In this document: piece by piece, positions 1 to 8,260 of the stretch | How positions within the stretch are numbered: position 1 is the first letter of the stretch | Layout: each line of letters opens with the position of its first letter | Assembly: GCA_024278955.1 (NCBI GenBank) | Contig: JAJRSE010000117.1 | Coordinates: 1-41,251 of the forward strand | DNA length: 41,251 nucleotides | Source: Planctomycetota bacterium | GTDB taxonomy: Bacteria > Planctomycetota > Planctomycetia > Pirellulales > Lacipirellulaceae | Direction of reading: 5' to 3' | The notes under the pieces: generated by a model | What the model saw: only the letters and a program-made list of their open reading frames with translations | Databases searched by the model: none | What the model was told of the DNA's origin: nothing | Translations under genes and position numbers: made by a program

Positions 1-469
1 AAAGCTCGTTCAACGAGTGGCCTTGCAGGTCGGTCAAGCTGCCGGTCACCTTACCGCAGTTATGTAGCCCAAGCTGGTTCAACGAGTGGCCTTGCAGGTC
101 GGTCAAGCTGCCGGTCACCTCACCGCAATTGTCTAGCCCAAGCTCGCTCAGAGTGTGGCCTTGCAGATCGCTCAAACGGCCGGTCACCTTTGGGCAGTAC
201 TGTAGAAAAATCGCGTTCAGCGTGTAATCTTGTAGCCCCCAAAAGTGTTCTAAACTACCGGTTAATTTTGAGCTGAATTGGATCAAGACCCCCAGACCTC
301 GATTCGTAAGAGCTTCGCGTTCGCTCTGAAGGCGTGCCTTGAGATGCTCTGTCAATTCCTTCAATTCGCCTTCGACCTCACGAAACACAAGACCGAGCTC
401 GCCTTCCTCGTTGGCATGAAATTTTTCTAAGGCAGCATCGATTACGGCGTCAATTTCATCGAAGTTCAT
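1..469 (-). CDS. Leucine-rich-repeat-like protein, N-terminal part (runs off window)
   Basis: Reading the minus strand from an ATG at 469-467 gives an open frame of 156 codons that leaves the window at base 1 without a stop. The first ~60 residues are acidic and predicted helical (many E, K and L). They are followed by at least four units of 23 residues with the pattern L-x-x-L-x-L-x-x-C-x-x-V-T-G-x-L-x-D-L-x-G-H. Regular leucines with a Cys/Asn-like position are typical of leucine-rich repeats, which form a curved binding surface. I see no signal peptide, so it may be cytoplasmic. No clear Shine-Dalgarno lies before the ATG. The partner and function are unknown. The LRR assignment is by pattern only. 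Confidence 0.7.
   Translation of the reverse strand, partial: MNFDEIDAVIDAALEKFHANEEGELGLVFREVEGELKELTEHLKARLQSEREALTNRGLGVLIQFSSKLTGSLEHFWGLQDYTLNAIFLQYCPKVTGRLSDLQGHTLSELGLDNCGEVTGSLTDLQGHSLNQLGLHNCGKVTGSLTDLQGHSLNEL
4..279 (-). repeat. 69-nt in-frame tandem repeat (23-residue LRR units)
   Basis: Four consecutive units start at 4, 73, 142 and 211, exactly 69 nt apart. The units at 4 and 73 differ at only about five positions. The third is more diverged and the fourth much more so. The period keeps the reading frame of the minus-strand gene, so the array encodes protein repeats. The near identity at the window edge suggests recent duplication or conversion, and the array probably continues beyond base 1. 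Confidence 0.85.
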
Positions 470-670
470 CGTCGCTCACGCAAGTTGGGATAAAAAGCAG
501 GAGGGAATGCTTAGAATCGAAAGAAAAACGGCAACCAAGCGATACGCCAAAACAGCCGCCTGACCGATTCTAGCCGCTTCGAGACAAGTGCAAAAGGAGC
601 CTCTGCTTGTCGTCCGGCTGAGTATCCAGAAAGATTTGCTCTTGGAGGGTTGAGGGGTTACTCTAGCTGG

Positions 671-1564
671 ATGGCTAGTAAGTGGATCGAGATTGAGTCG
701 CCGGAGGTTCCTGTCGTGGCGGTCGCAGAAGATGCGATTCGGCGTCGGGTGTTGCAGGTTGAAAGCATGTTGCCGCTTGCTGCGCATCAATTTGAAAAAG
801 ACCTCGAATATGTCCATCAGCTTCGAGTCGCTTGCCGACGTGCCGACGCGACACTGAAAGCGTTTCGCCCCCTCTTCGGCAGCAAGGCGGTGCCGCTACG
901 GGGGATGATTCGCAGCATTCGCCGCGCCGCCGGTCCGGCGCGAGATATTGACGTTTTACTTGCTCGCATGCAGGAAGCTGAGAGCAAGGGGATTCATGAC
1001 GCCTACCTTGTTGCGCGGCTTAGTCGGCTACGGATCGAGGCTCAACAGGCCTTGTTGAAAGTAGAAGCGAAGTCGAAGTCGGAGAAATTCAATCGCAATC
1101 TGAATCGCTGCCTCAAACCATTAAAGGGTTGCAAGCCCACCTCTTCTCGCTTTCATGAGTTCGCCCAGAAGGCCCTGCAAAAAGCGAGTCGGCCAGTACA
1201 GCAATTTACCGGCGTACAACATCTTACTCTGGAGCAATTGCACGAGCTAAGAATCGCTGGCAAGCGGTTGCGGTATTCCATCGAGATTTTCCATGGGGCC
1301 TTTGGGGCTGAACTTCGGACTGAGCTTTACCCGCTGATCGAGAAGCTGCAATCTCGGCTGGGGAGCATGAACGATCATGCGACGGCTCAAGGTCTTTTTC
1401 AGAGTTTGATGGCTGGTATGCCAGCGGACGACCGAGCGGCTTACTTGGCTGGCTGTGTTGTTGAGCAGCACGAAGCGGCTCAGCGCTCACGAGAGGAGTT
1501 TCTCGACTGGTGGACGCCAGAACGTGCGGCACTGCTCGAATCGCACCTGAGTGGCTGGGCTTAG
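671..1564 (+). CDS. CHAD domain protein
   Basis: About 297 residues, almost entirely one CHAD domain (conserved histidine alpha-helical domain). Two hallmark helices are visible: VHQLRVACRRADATLKAF near the N-terminus and LHELRIAGKRLRYSIEIFHG in the second half, each carrying the His plus Arg/Lys pattern of the family. CHAD proteins are known to bind inorganic polyphosphate through this basic surface. There is no CYTH/triphosphatase domain here, so it is a stand-alone binding protein and not an enzyme. The frame is open from a TTG at 650, but I prefer ATG 671 because the purine-rich GAGGGG at 652-657 could then act as a ribosome-binding site (a long spacing of 13 nt). It is convergent with the CBS gene that ends 36 bases downstream. 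No partner is evident nearby. Confidence 0.85.
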   Translation: MASKWIEIESPEVPVVAVAEDAIRRRVLQVESMLPLAAHQFEKDLEYVHQLRVACRRADATLKAFRPLFGSKAVPLRGMIRSIRRAAGPARDIDVLLARMQEAESKGIHDAYLVARLSRLRIEAQQALLKVEAKSKSEKFNRNLNRCLKPLKGCKPTSSRFHEFAQKALQKASRPVQQFTGVQHLTLEQLHELRIAGKRLRYSIEIFHGAFGAELRTELYPLIEKLQSRLGSMNDHATAQGLFQSLMAGMPADDRAAYLAGCVVEQHEAAQRSREEFLDWWTPERAALLESHLSGWA

Positions 1565-1599
1565 AAGTGAAGCACTAGGTTTGTTGTTCCAATAGGCCG

Positions 1600-2580
1600 C
1601 TAGTTAAACGGTGTTTCTTGCTGTTGCGTGAGCGAGCTGAGATAGAGCAACTTTCTTTCTGACGAGACGGGTAGGGCCATCGTGTCGTAAGTGGCGTGCA
1701 GCACATCACGTCGGCTGACCTGCCCTACTAGTTTTCCTTTTTCCAAGACCGGTAGACGCCGGTAGGGAGTGTTGAGGAACAAATGGGCGATGCTAAATAG
1801 ATCCATCTCGGGGGGGATGGTGCGTGCCGTGCGATCCATGTAGGAAAGGACTTGAAGCGGAAGAGGCTGGTTCGAGGGGTCTTGGGGCTCTTTGTTTTTT
1901 TCGTTCTCTGGGGTGTTTTCTTCTGGAGCAAGGGAGTCTTGTCCTCGCGGGTTGAGGTACTGGGTAAGATCGTTTTGAGCTTTTAGCGCATCGCGCCGGC
2001 TTACTTGTCCAAGTAACTTGCCATCGCGCAAAACCGGTAGGCGGCGGTAGGGCGTCTCGATAAAGATCTTCATCACGGAAAGCAGCTGGGTATCGTCGGC
2101 GATTACCCGTTTTGTTTCGGTGTTCATGAAAGCCCCTACCGTGCTGGTTGGCAGCTGGTCGTAGGCGGAATCGACGAGAACTTTCATGCTGGTTTTTTCT
2201 GAGAAGACCCCAAGAAAGGCGTTGTCGGGCCCTACGACGGTTGCCCCAGAAATGCGATTTTTGAGCAGGTAGCCAATCGCCTCGAAGACATCGATTTCGG
2301 GCGTCAAGGTGATGAGCTGAGTTGCCATGAAGTCTTTGGCAAGCTGAGAGTGTACTTTGGTTGTGTCTCGACTTCCTATCATTTGCTGGGTCGTCGACAA
2401 AACGTTCATACAACATTTTTCGGAGAAGACTCCGAGATAGTTCTGGTCGTCGTCAACGACAGGAACGCCGGAAATGTTATTTCGGAGTAAGAGCGAAACC
2501 CCCTGAGAGACATGTACTTCGGGAGCAAGCGTCACGAGCTTGGTGACCATGATCTCGTGAGCCAGGCGTGGACGGTCCAT
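1600..2580 (-). CDS. Protein of four CBS domains
   Basis: 326 residues built only of CBS modules, the small ligand-binding units that sense adenine nucleotides or similar ligands. Four copies are visible at about residues 5-65, 83-143, 148-200 and 245-300. Copies 1 and 2 resemble each other (SGVPVV / SGATVV, LGVFSEK in both). Copies 3 and 4 resemble each other even more (TPYRRLPVL and GQVSRRD in both), so the gene arose by duplication of two kinds of CBS unit, probably forming two Bateman modules. A linker rich in E, N, P and Q (residues ~215-240) separates copies 3 and 4. No catalytic or membrane domain is attached, so it presumably regulates another protein. GAGG seven bases before the ATG at 2580 supports the start. 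Confidence 0.85.
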   Translation of the reverse strand: MDRPRLAHEIMVTKLVTLAPEVHVSQGVSLLLRNNISGVPVVDDDQNYLGVFSEKCCMNVLSTTQQMIGSRDTTKVHSQLAKDFMATQLITLTPEIDVFEAIGYLLKNRISGATVVGPDNAFLGVFSEKTSMKVLVDSAYDQLPTSTVGAFMNTETKRVIADDTQLLSVMKIFIETPYRRLPVLRDGKLLGQVSRRDALKAQNDLTQYLNPRGQDSLAPEENTPENEKNKEPQDPSNQPLPLQVLSYMDRTARTIPPEMDLFSIAHLFLNTPYRRLPVLEKGKLVGQVSRRDVLHATYDTMALPVSSERKLLYLSSLTQQQETPFN

Positions 2581-2762
2581 GAGCCAACCTCAATATGCTA
2601 GGTACGTTGGTTGAAAAAGGCGTATTGATTTGAAAAGGAATGAAGGAGGAGAAAGATAAATCCAGCAGACGCCAATTCTCTGGCCCGTTCTCTAAGTGAC
2701 AGGCCTTAGGTCTTCATTGTAGCAGATCCGGTAAATTTCTCCTACTTCTATCAGACCGCGCA

Positions 2763-2914
2763 GCAGGACGATTGCAAAGTTAGAAACAAAGGCCAATAAA
2801 GCTAGCCACAGAGATCACAGAGAACCCAGAGTGCTAAAAACAAAGGTTTCTCCGAGTTCTCTGTGATCTCTGTGGCTAATTTTTTCTTCTTTTCGCGACT
2901 TCGCAATCGTCCTG
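2763..2914. repeat. Palindromic miniature element with inverted ends
   Basis: The outer ends are gcaggacgattgcaaagt at 2763-2780 and its near inverse (acttcgcaatcgtcctg) at 2898-2914. Inside lies a perfect 23-base inverted repeat, 2803-2825 against 2856-2878, rich in CACAGAGA/TCTCTGTG, which would fold into a long hairpin. No protein is encoded. The same 18-base end occurs again at 37162-37179 beside a different palindrome. It looks like a non-autonomous mobile or REP-type element and directly abuts a transposase remnant. The mobilising enzyme is unknown. Confidence 0.7.
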
Positions 2915-2929
2915 AGGCCGCGCAGGACG

Positions 2930-3227
2930 ACCAACGAAGTCCACTACGCCATCACCAGTCTTTCTCCCCGCAAAGCAAACGCCGCGAAGCTTCTTGAGCT
3001 TTGGCGAAACCATTGGGGCATCGAGAACCGTGGACACCGGGTACGCGACACGATCTGGGAAAAAGAGCATCAAACACCCGCGCGGAGGCCACAATATGGC
3101 CTGCTTTCGGAATGTGGCCATCAATCTACTGAGGCTCACCAAAACGCCCAACCTCACGGCTGTTATCAGGGAAAACGCTTACCGGGTCGACCATCTACTC
3201 GCCAAACTGGGCATCATGAAACTTTGA
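2930..3227 (+). pseudogene. Remnant of an ISAs1-like transposase (C-terminal part, frameshifted)
   Basis: Frame one from 2930 reads TNEVHYAITSLSP, then LLELWRNHWGIENRGHRVRD, the conserved C-terminal block of ISAs1-family transposases (…HWGIEN…H…VRD). Around 3075-3095 the homology moves to another frame, which continues HNMACFRNVAINLLRL and ends at the TGA at 3225-3227. The N-terminal half and catalytic core are missing: upstream of 2930 there is only the palindromic element. It is therefore a truncated and frameshifted fossil that cannot make a working enzyme. The family call rests on motif recognition. Confidence 0.75.
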
Positions 3228-3624
3228 TTCGTCCTGGGGCTGGCAGAGGTCCAGTTGTCAATTTGATGTCACTTTTCATCCATCCCGCCTCTAGTGCTGA
3301 TCGCGGCAGTGTTCCCTAGTCGGAGTTGCCGAACTCGCAATTTGCTCCCAGCATAATCATTGCTTTGATGGGCTAAACGGCGTTTGGATCTCGCCACGGC
3401 CCGAGGGTGTGCAGCCAGCTCCTAACTCTCTTCGCCCAACGCTTGGTAGCGTGGAAAATAAGGAAAATTCGGGATATGGCTTGCTCGGCTTCTGTGTGGT
3501 AACCTCTGTCATGCGTCACGCCTCCCTTTGAGTGAATTGCTTGAAAAAAATCGCCTGTTAGGTGTCACGGGCAGTTCAAGCAAGTGTGGAGAAAGTGCCA
3601 AATGCACTATTATAGAAGCGTTCA
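3228..3624. other. Intergenic stretch before tRNA-Lys
   Basis: I see no gene in these ~400 bases. A nine-base inverted repeat (ttgcttgaa at 3537-3545, ttcaagcaa at 3575-3583) precedes the tRNA. A possible -10 box, TATTAT at 3608-3613, lies 12 bases before the tRNA start, with only a weak -35 candidate near 3585-3590. The promoter call is tentative. Confidence 0.35.
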
Positions 3625-3697
<73 letters not shown>

Positions 3698-3931
3698 CTC
3701 TGAAACGCCTTGTCACACCCAAAAAGCACCTTGATCGCTGTTTTGAAACACCTTGTGACAGGCGACAAGGGGGGAGTGGAACACCTTGCAAACGCTTCGG
3801 TTTTTTGAGGGGTAGGAGATAAGTCGGCGATTCAATCTTTGAAAACTCGTTGGTAATGGCGTCAGGCTACTTCGGACGTGCGACCCATCCACGCCGCTGT
3901 CTGGAATATGCTGTAGCCCGCTTCTTGCCAA

Positions 3932-4486
3932 TTGCTCTCGCACCAGCTCCAGCTTTTCCAGTCGCATTTCGATCAGATCTTGAACCCCGATCATCCGCTG
4001 GTCGAACTGGCCAACCAAATCGATTGGCAGCGTTTCGACACGGCGCTGGCCGACTGCCATTGCCCGGACAACGGTGCGCCGGGGAAGGCCGTGCGACTAA
4101 TGGTTGGGCTGCACTATCTGAAACACGCGATGGACGAAGCGGTCGTCGCGAGTTGGGTAGAAAACCCGTACTGGCAATACTTCTTCGGATTCACGTCGAT
4201 GCGACATGAGCTGCCGCTGCACCTGAAACAAAACGTCGGAGGCGTCGACGACGCAGCACGCTGGAGCCGGTGATCGGTCACCTGAAATTTGGACGCACAC
4301 ATGAGGCGTTGCTTTCTGAAAGGACTCGCAGGCGACGCGATCAACGCCATTTTTTCCGCCGCCGGATTGAATCTTCCGAAGCTGCTGCGCGGGTTCCTTT
4401 TTGCACTGATTCTTTGGCTCTCACAGCTCGAAAAGAGTCGATTTGGCAACAGCGTCCAATGGAATCACGCCTTGGCTGCCGCGTGA
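3932..4486 (+). pseudogene. Remnant of an IS5-family transposase (internal deletion and frameshift)
   Basis: The first part (3932 to about 4240) encodes a typical IS5-type N-terminal domain: FDQILNPDHPLVELANQIDW, then KAVRLMVGLHYLKHA and ENPYWQYFFGF. Homology then breaks off. The next recognisable piece is the C-terminal block PVIGHLKF (about 4265-4290), followed in another frame by RCFLKGLAGDAINAIFSAAG to the stop at 4484-4486. The central part with the DDE residues is deleted. Just downstream, at about 4538-4558, ggggttttcagggacgacta resembles the right end often seen in such elements. The copy is dead. Confidence 0.8.
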
Positions 4487-4585
4487 CGCCGCCAAACTTG
4501 CCACTCATCCGAAGAAAAAAACAACCGCAACCCAGAGTGGGGTTTTCAGGGACGACTAATTTGGAGGCCAAAAAATCGGGCCGCG

Positions 4586-4607
4586 AAAAAACCCTGGAAA
4601 ACCAGGG
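4586..4607 (-). terminator. Intrinsic terminator downstream of tRNA-Met
   Basis: On the minus strand this reads CCCTGG-TTTT-CCAGGG followed directly by TTTTTT, a six-base-pair GC-rich hairpin plus U tract. It lies about 60 bases past the 3' end of tRNA-Met, in the right orientation to end that transcript. Confidence 0.7.
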
Positions 4608-4669
4608 CTTCCCAGCTTGTTTCAGCACGATTCATCGTATGTCACCCAGCTGTCGTAGATAAATTATAG

Positions 4670-4743
4670 TAGCGGAGGAGGGATTCGAACCCCCGACACG
4701 CGGATTATGATTCCGCTGCTCTAACCAACTGAGCTACTCCGCC
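4670..4743 (-). tRNA. tRNA with CAU anticodon, probably elongator tRNA-Met
   Basis: The minus strand gives acceptor GGCGGAG/CTCCGCT (one G-U), D stem GCTC/GAGC, anticodon stem GCGGA/TCCGC with loop ATCATAA (anticodon CAT), and T loop TTCGAAT. The discriminator is A and no CCA is encoded. G1 paired with U72 and the overall resemblance to bacterial elongator tRNA-Met favour Met. A CAU tRNA-Ile (lysidine-modified) cannot be fully excluded by eye. Confidence 0.93.
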
Positions 4744-5036
4744 AGACTGTTTTTACCGATGTTTTTGAGTACGAAGAACTGTTGGTTCGGGCAGGAAAAC
4801 CGCCTGTTTACTCGCTCACCTCTTTTTGAGCTGCAGTTCGACATAACACGCACTTTCTCCCAAAAGCCAAAACTCGACTCGGAAATTCCCGTTGCTCGCC
4901 CACGGGTCAGGAGAATGGGCAACGAAAACAAGCGCGAGGGCCTATTATTTCGGAGTTTGGACTAATCCGCAAGGTGCCCTAAATCGATACTTCGATGAAA
5001 AGGAGATTTTTCACCAGTCGCATGTTGTTGCCGGCG

Positions 5037-5768
5037 TTACTGGGCGTTTTTTGATGAGGAGTTTTGTTTCTGCCGTTGCATTTTCCCGTCTTCCATTTCG
5101 TAGATCGTGTCGAAGACGTCGAGGGAACGTTGGTCGTGGGTGACGACGATGACGCCGGCGGATTGTTCGTGAGCGACTTGGGAAAAAAGTTCCATGACTT
5201 GGCGACCTCGGTGGCTGTCGAGGGCGGCGGTGGGTTCGTCGGCGAGGATGACGCTGGGTCGGTTGGCGAGCGCGCGGGCAATGGCGACGCGTTGTTGTTG
5301 GCCGCCTGAGAGGGCCGAGGGAAGATTGTTGACTCGGTCGGCGATGCCGAGGTAGTCCATGAGTTCAAGCGATCGGCTACGAGAGGCGACTGGGGTTTCG
5401 CCATTGAGCTGGAGAGCAATTTGGACGTTTTCGAGTGCCGTTAAAAAGGGGATGAGATTGGACTTTTGAAAAATGAAGCCGATATGTTGTCGTCGGAAAG
5501 TGCGAAGATTTCCGTAGGCGTTGGGACCTTCGAGTACCCGTTGGCCGCTGATGATGACTTGGCCTGTGGTGGGCGGGTTGATGAGCCCGACGGCAGTGAG
5601 GAAGGTTGATTTCCCGGAGCCGCTGGGTCCCAGCAGGGCGACGACCTCGCCTTGCTTAACCTGCATCGAAGCGTCTTGCATGGCAACGACTTCGGTGTTG
5701 CCGCTGCCGTAGATTTTTGTGAGCTGTTTGGTTTCGATGGCAAGTGGTTGCGTCGAGGATTCAGTCAT
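5037..5768 (-). CDS. ABC transporter ATP-binding protein (MacB/LolD/DevA type)
   Basis: 243 residues, a complete nucleotide-binding subunit. Visible motifs are Walker [10 protein letters not shown] (~residues 48-56), the Q loop in [11 protein letters not shown], the signature [15 protein letters not shown], Walker [13 protein letters not shown] and the switch His in VVTHDQ. These place it in the family that powers FtsX-like permeases (MacB, LolD, DevA). It is the last gene of a three-gene operon; its ATG (5768) overlaps the permease stop as ATGA, implying translational coupling. A longer upstream open frame exists but lies inside the permease gene, so it was not used. The substrate is not deducible. 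Export or extraction of a lipid, peptide or glycolipid across the cell envelope is the family role. Confidence 0.92.
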   Translation of the reverse strand: MTESSTQPLAIETKQLTKIYGSGNTEVVAMQDASMQVKQGEVVALLGPSGSGKSTFLTAVGLINPPTTGQVIISGQRVLEGPNAYGNLRTFRRQHIGFIFQKSNLIPFLTALENVQIALQLNGETPVASRSRSLELMDYLGIADRVNNLPSALSGGQQQRVAIARALANRPSVILADEPTAALDSHRGRQVMELFSQVAHEQSAGVIVVTHDQRSLDVFDTIYEMEDGKMQRQKQNSSSKNAQ

Positions 5769-6976
5769 GAGAGAGCCTCGTTGGGAGAGACTTTCATGGC
5801 TTTCCAGATACCAAGCAGACTGGAGGCGATGGAAATGGCGAACACGATGCCTGCCAGTTGCCATAAATCGTAATCGGTGAGGATAACGCGGCGAGGGAAG
5901 TTGGGGAACATTTGGCTGCCTAGCAGGTAGGCGACGCCAAAACCGAGAGAGCCTAGAAGTAACGCTTGTTGGAGAATTAAACCTAGGATTGTCAGGTTGG
6001 ACGCGCCGATGAGTTTGAGCAAGGCGATGGAGTGGATTTTGTCGAGAGTTGAAGTGTAAAGAATCAGAGCCATGATGACACCTGCAATGACGGTAAGCAG
6101 GATTCGGAAGAGGCCGATTTGTCGTTTGACCTTTTCGACGTTGCCCATTAGCAGCAGGTCGCGTTGGCCAGACCGTGAAAAGACCGAGACATCTCCCCAT
6201 GCGGAGATGATGTCGGCGACTTGTTGAACGCTTGTCCCGGGTACGACGGTCACCATGACGGCACTTGCTTGAGGGCGGGGTATTTGTGGTAGCTCGGCGG
6301 CAGGCCTGACGGCGTTGTCGAGTAGCGAGGGTTGGATAGAAGTAAGGTCGATACGGTTGCCGCGAGATTCTCTGGCGGCGCGTTCGAGCCGCACGGCTTC
6401 GCCGGGAACGTCGAACTGGATTGCTTGAGCGTCGGCAACCGAGAAGAATCCGATTCCGTCGCCGCTGGCGCTGATCATGCTGCTTGTGATGCCGACGACA
6501 GTGTAAGTTTCTTTGCCGAGGGTGATTTTCTCGCCAAGTGGCATTCCAAGAGATTCGTCCGCGATCATTTCATAGTGGCTTTGAGCTAGGTGGCGTCCGG
6601 CGGTTAGCGGGATCCATTTTCCTTTGTCCGTTGGCCAGCTTAGACCGAGGACGGAGATTCGTAAGGGTTTGCCATTTCGTTCGCGCTGGACGGTGTGGTA
6701 AACAAATTCTCGGGCAAGCTGGACACCGGGGACGGAGAGGGTTCGATGAACGAGGCTAGAGGGGACTCGCGAAATTTCGGCAAAGGGGCCACGGGTGTCG
6801 CGTTGGACAACCCAGAGGTCGGTGCCGATGCGATCGATTAGCAAGGTGGCGTCTTCGATAAGGCCGCGATAGATACCGCCCATCCCCATGACGACCATAA
6901 GCAACATTCCAACGCCGACCGTGGTGAGAGCAAAGCGACCGAAATTGTATCGAATGTCTTTGGTAGCGAGATTCAT
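5765..6976 (-). CDS. ABC transporter permease, FtsX/DevC-like
   Basis: 403 residues. The N-terminal transmembrane helix (FALTTVGVGMLLMVVMGMGG, about residues 15-35) is followed by a periplasmic domain of about 240 residues (MacB_PCD-like). Three C-terminal helices follow: around IGLFRILLTVIAGVIMALIL, LTILGLILQQALLLGSLGFG and LWQLAGIVFAISIASSLLGI. This is the topology of MacB/LolC/DevC permeases. The ATG at 6976 overlaps the stop of the upstream membrane-fusion gene as ATGA, which fixes the start; the frame extends further up only inside that gene. It forms the channel with the downstream ATPase and upstream HlyD partner. The order adaptor-permease-ATPase matches the cyanobacterial devBCA arrangement. 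Confidence 0.9.
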   Translation of the reverse strand: MNLATKDIRYNFGRFALTTVGVGMLLMVVMGMGGIYRGLIEDATLLIDRIGTDLWVVQRDTRGPFAEISRVPSSLVHRTLSVPGVQLAREFVYHTVQRERNGKPLRISVLGLSWPTDKGKWIPLTAGRHLAQSHYEMIADESLGMPLGEKITLGKETYTVVGITSSMISASGDGIGFFSVADAQAIQFDVPGEAVRLERAARESRGNRIDLTSIQPSLLDNAVRPAAELPQIPRPQASAVMVTVVPGTSVQQVADIISAWGDVSVFSRSGQRDLLLMGNVEKVKRQIGLFRILLTVIAGVIMALILYTSTLDKIHSIALLKLIGASNLTILGLILQQALLLGSLGFGVAYLLGSQMFPNFPRRVILTDYDLWQLAGIVFAISIASSLLGIWKAMKVSPNEALS

Positions 6977-8160
6977 GGTAGCGTAATCTTTCGACCATCG
7001 CTCAAGGTGGCTCGCAGGTCGAGTGGTGAAACAAGGAACTCTTCGGGTTGCAATCCGTCGGAGATTTCCACGAGGTCTCGACCTCGCAATCCTAGGGAAA
7101 TCGGTCGCCAACGGGCGTTTGTCCCGTCGCTGACAAAAACGCCAATTCCGGGGCTTCGGGTCGCGCTGCTGTTACGGTTGATAATCAAATTGGCCGGAAT
7201 TCGTACGGTGTTGTCCTTGTGGTCGACTTCGATAAAAACTTCGGCCCGCTGGCCCACGGCCCAGTTGTTTGGCAGCTTGAGGACTCGTACATCGACGATG
7301 AATTCTCGGGTCTCGCGGTCGGCTTCTCTGCCTAGGCGAGCGACCGTGGCAGGGTAGGAGCGTTCGGGTTCGGATCGAAAAACTACGCGTGCGGTTTGTT
7401 GTTTCCTGAGTTTCGCCATTTCGGTTTCATCAACCCAAGCACTAATCCAGAGTTCGTCCATGGAGATGAGAGTCATGATGGAACTGCCGGGGACGACAAC
7501 GTCGCCTGCTTCGCGGTTGCGTTTGACGATGAGGCCCTCGAAGGGAGCTTCGATTTTGGTATCCGCGAGTTTGGTGCGTTGGTACTGAAGAGTTCGCTCG
7601 GCAGTGATAAGATTTTTTTGGCCTTCAGCGATCGAAGCTTCTGCACTCGCAACGCCTGCGACGGCCAGGGCGAGCGACTCGGTTGCTTTATCTGCTTCGT
7701 CTTGGGTGGCGGCATTGCTGGGAACGAGGCGTTGGATGCGAGCATTGTTTTTTTGTGCTTGTTCGAGGACGGCGGCTGCGCGATCTTTGTCGATGTTGAG
7801 TCGACGAATCGCGGCAGCAGCGGCTTCGACATTGGCTTGGGCAATGGCGACTTGTTGCAGGAGTTCGTCGTCGTCGAGCTGGATGAGGAGGTCGCCAGCC
7901 GAGACGTGATCGCCTTGGTCGACGAAGATTTCTTGGATGCGATTGGAAATTTTTGAACTGATGGTGGCCTGAACACGGGCTTCTAGTGTGCCGGTGCCCA
8001 TGACTTCAGCCACCACGGGGCCTTGCTCGACGAGGTGGGTGGCGACCTTGATTGGCGCAAACTTGAGCCAGTAGAGAACGCCTGCGATCACGGCGAGAAA
8101 AAGGGCCGTTTTGATAGCTCGCGATGCCCAGCGGTAAGCGATGTTTCCGAGTTTGCTCAT
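6973..8160 (-). CDS. HlyD-family periplasmic adaptor (membrane fusion protein, DevB-like)
   Basis: 395 residues with one N-terminal transmembrane anchor (ALFLAVIAGVLYWL, ~18-32). Next come a biotinyl-lipoyl-like half (VEQGPVVAEVMGTGTLEA… VDQGDHVSAGDLLIQLDD) and a long helical hairpin (about residues 105-195, alanine- and glutamine-rich coiled coil). The second lipoyl half is TKIEAPFEGLIVKRNREAGD, followed by a beta-barrel domain. Such adaptors link the inner-membrane ABC permease to the outer envelope. It is the first gene of the exporter operon, with a 4-nt overlap to the permease. The upstream 100 bases carry a dispersed motif at 8199-8226 but no clear promoter. Confidence 0.9.
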   Translation of the reverse strand: MSKLGNIAYRWASRAIKTALFLAVIAGVLYWLKFAPIKVATHLVEQGPVVAEVMGTGTLEARVQATISSKISNRIQEIFVDQGDHVSAGDLLIQLDDDELLQQVAIAQANVEAAAAAIRRLNIDKDRAAAVLEQAQKNNARIQRLVPSNAATQDEADKATESLALAVAGVASAEASIAEGQKNLITAERTLQYQRTKLADTKIEAPFEGLIVKRNREAGDVVVPGSSIMTLISMDELWISAWVDETEMAKLRKQQTARVVFRSEPERSYPATVARLGREADRETREFIVDVRVLKLPNNWAVGQRAEVFIEVDHKDNTVRIPANLIINRNSSATRSPGIGVFVSDGTNARWRPISLGLRGRDLVEISDGLQPEEFLVSPLDLRATLSDGRKITLP

Positions 8161-8198
8161 GGCGTTTTTTTTCGGTTAGCTGGCTACCAAGCCTGAGG

Positions 8199-8226
8199 CC
8201 AAATCGTGTTGAGAGCGGAACACCTT
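8199..8226. repeat. Dispersed short palindromic motif (GTGTT…AACAC), copy 1
   Basis: The text ccaaatcgtgttgagagc followed by ggaacacctt contains GTGTT and AACAC facing each other across eight bases. Very similar text occurs at 36276-36300 and 37305-37331, all intergenic. The function is unknown: it may be a protein-binding site or the relic of a repeat. Confidence 0.45.
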
Positions 8227-8260
8227 GGTGGAATCTACTCTATTGAGAGATCAAGGGCGG

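Noticed and set aside
1..279. Possible CRISPR-like array because of regular repeats
   Set aside because: The units are directly adjacent without spacers, 69 nt long and in frame with a protein gene.
476..817. 113-codon open frame on the minus strand before the CHAD gene
   Set aside because: Half of it is antisense to the CHAD coding region and its translation has no family features.
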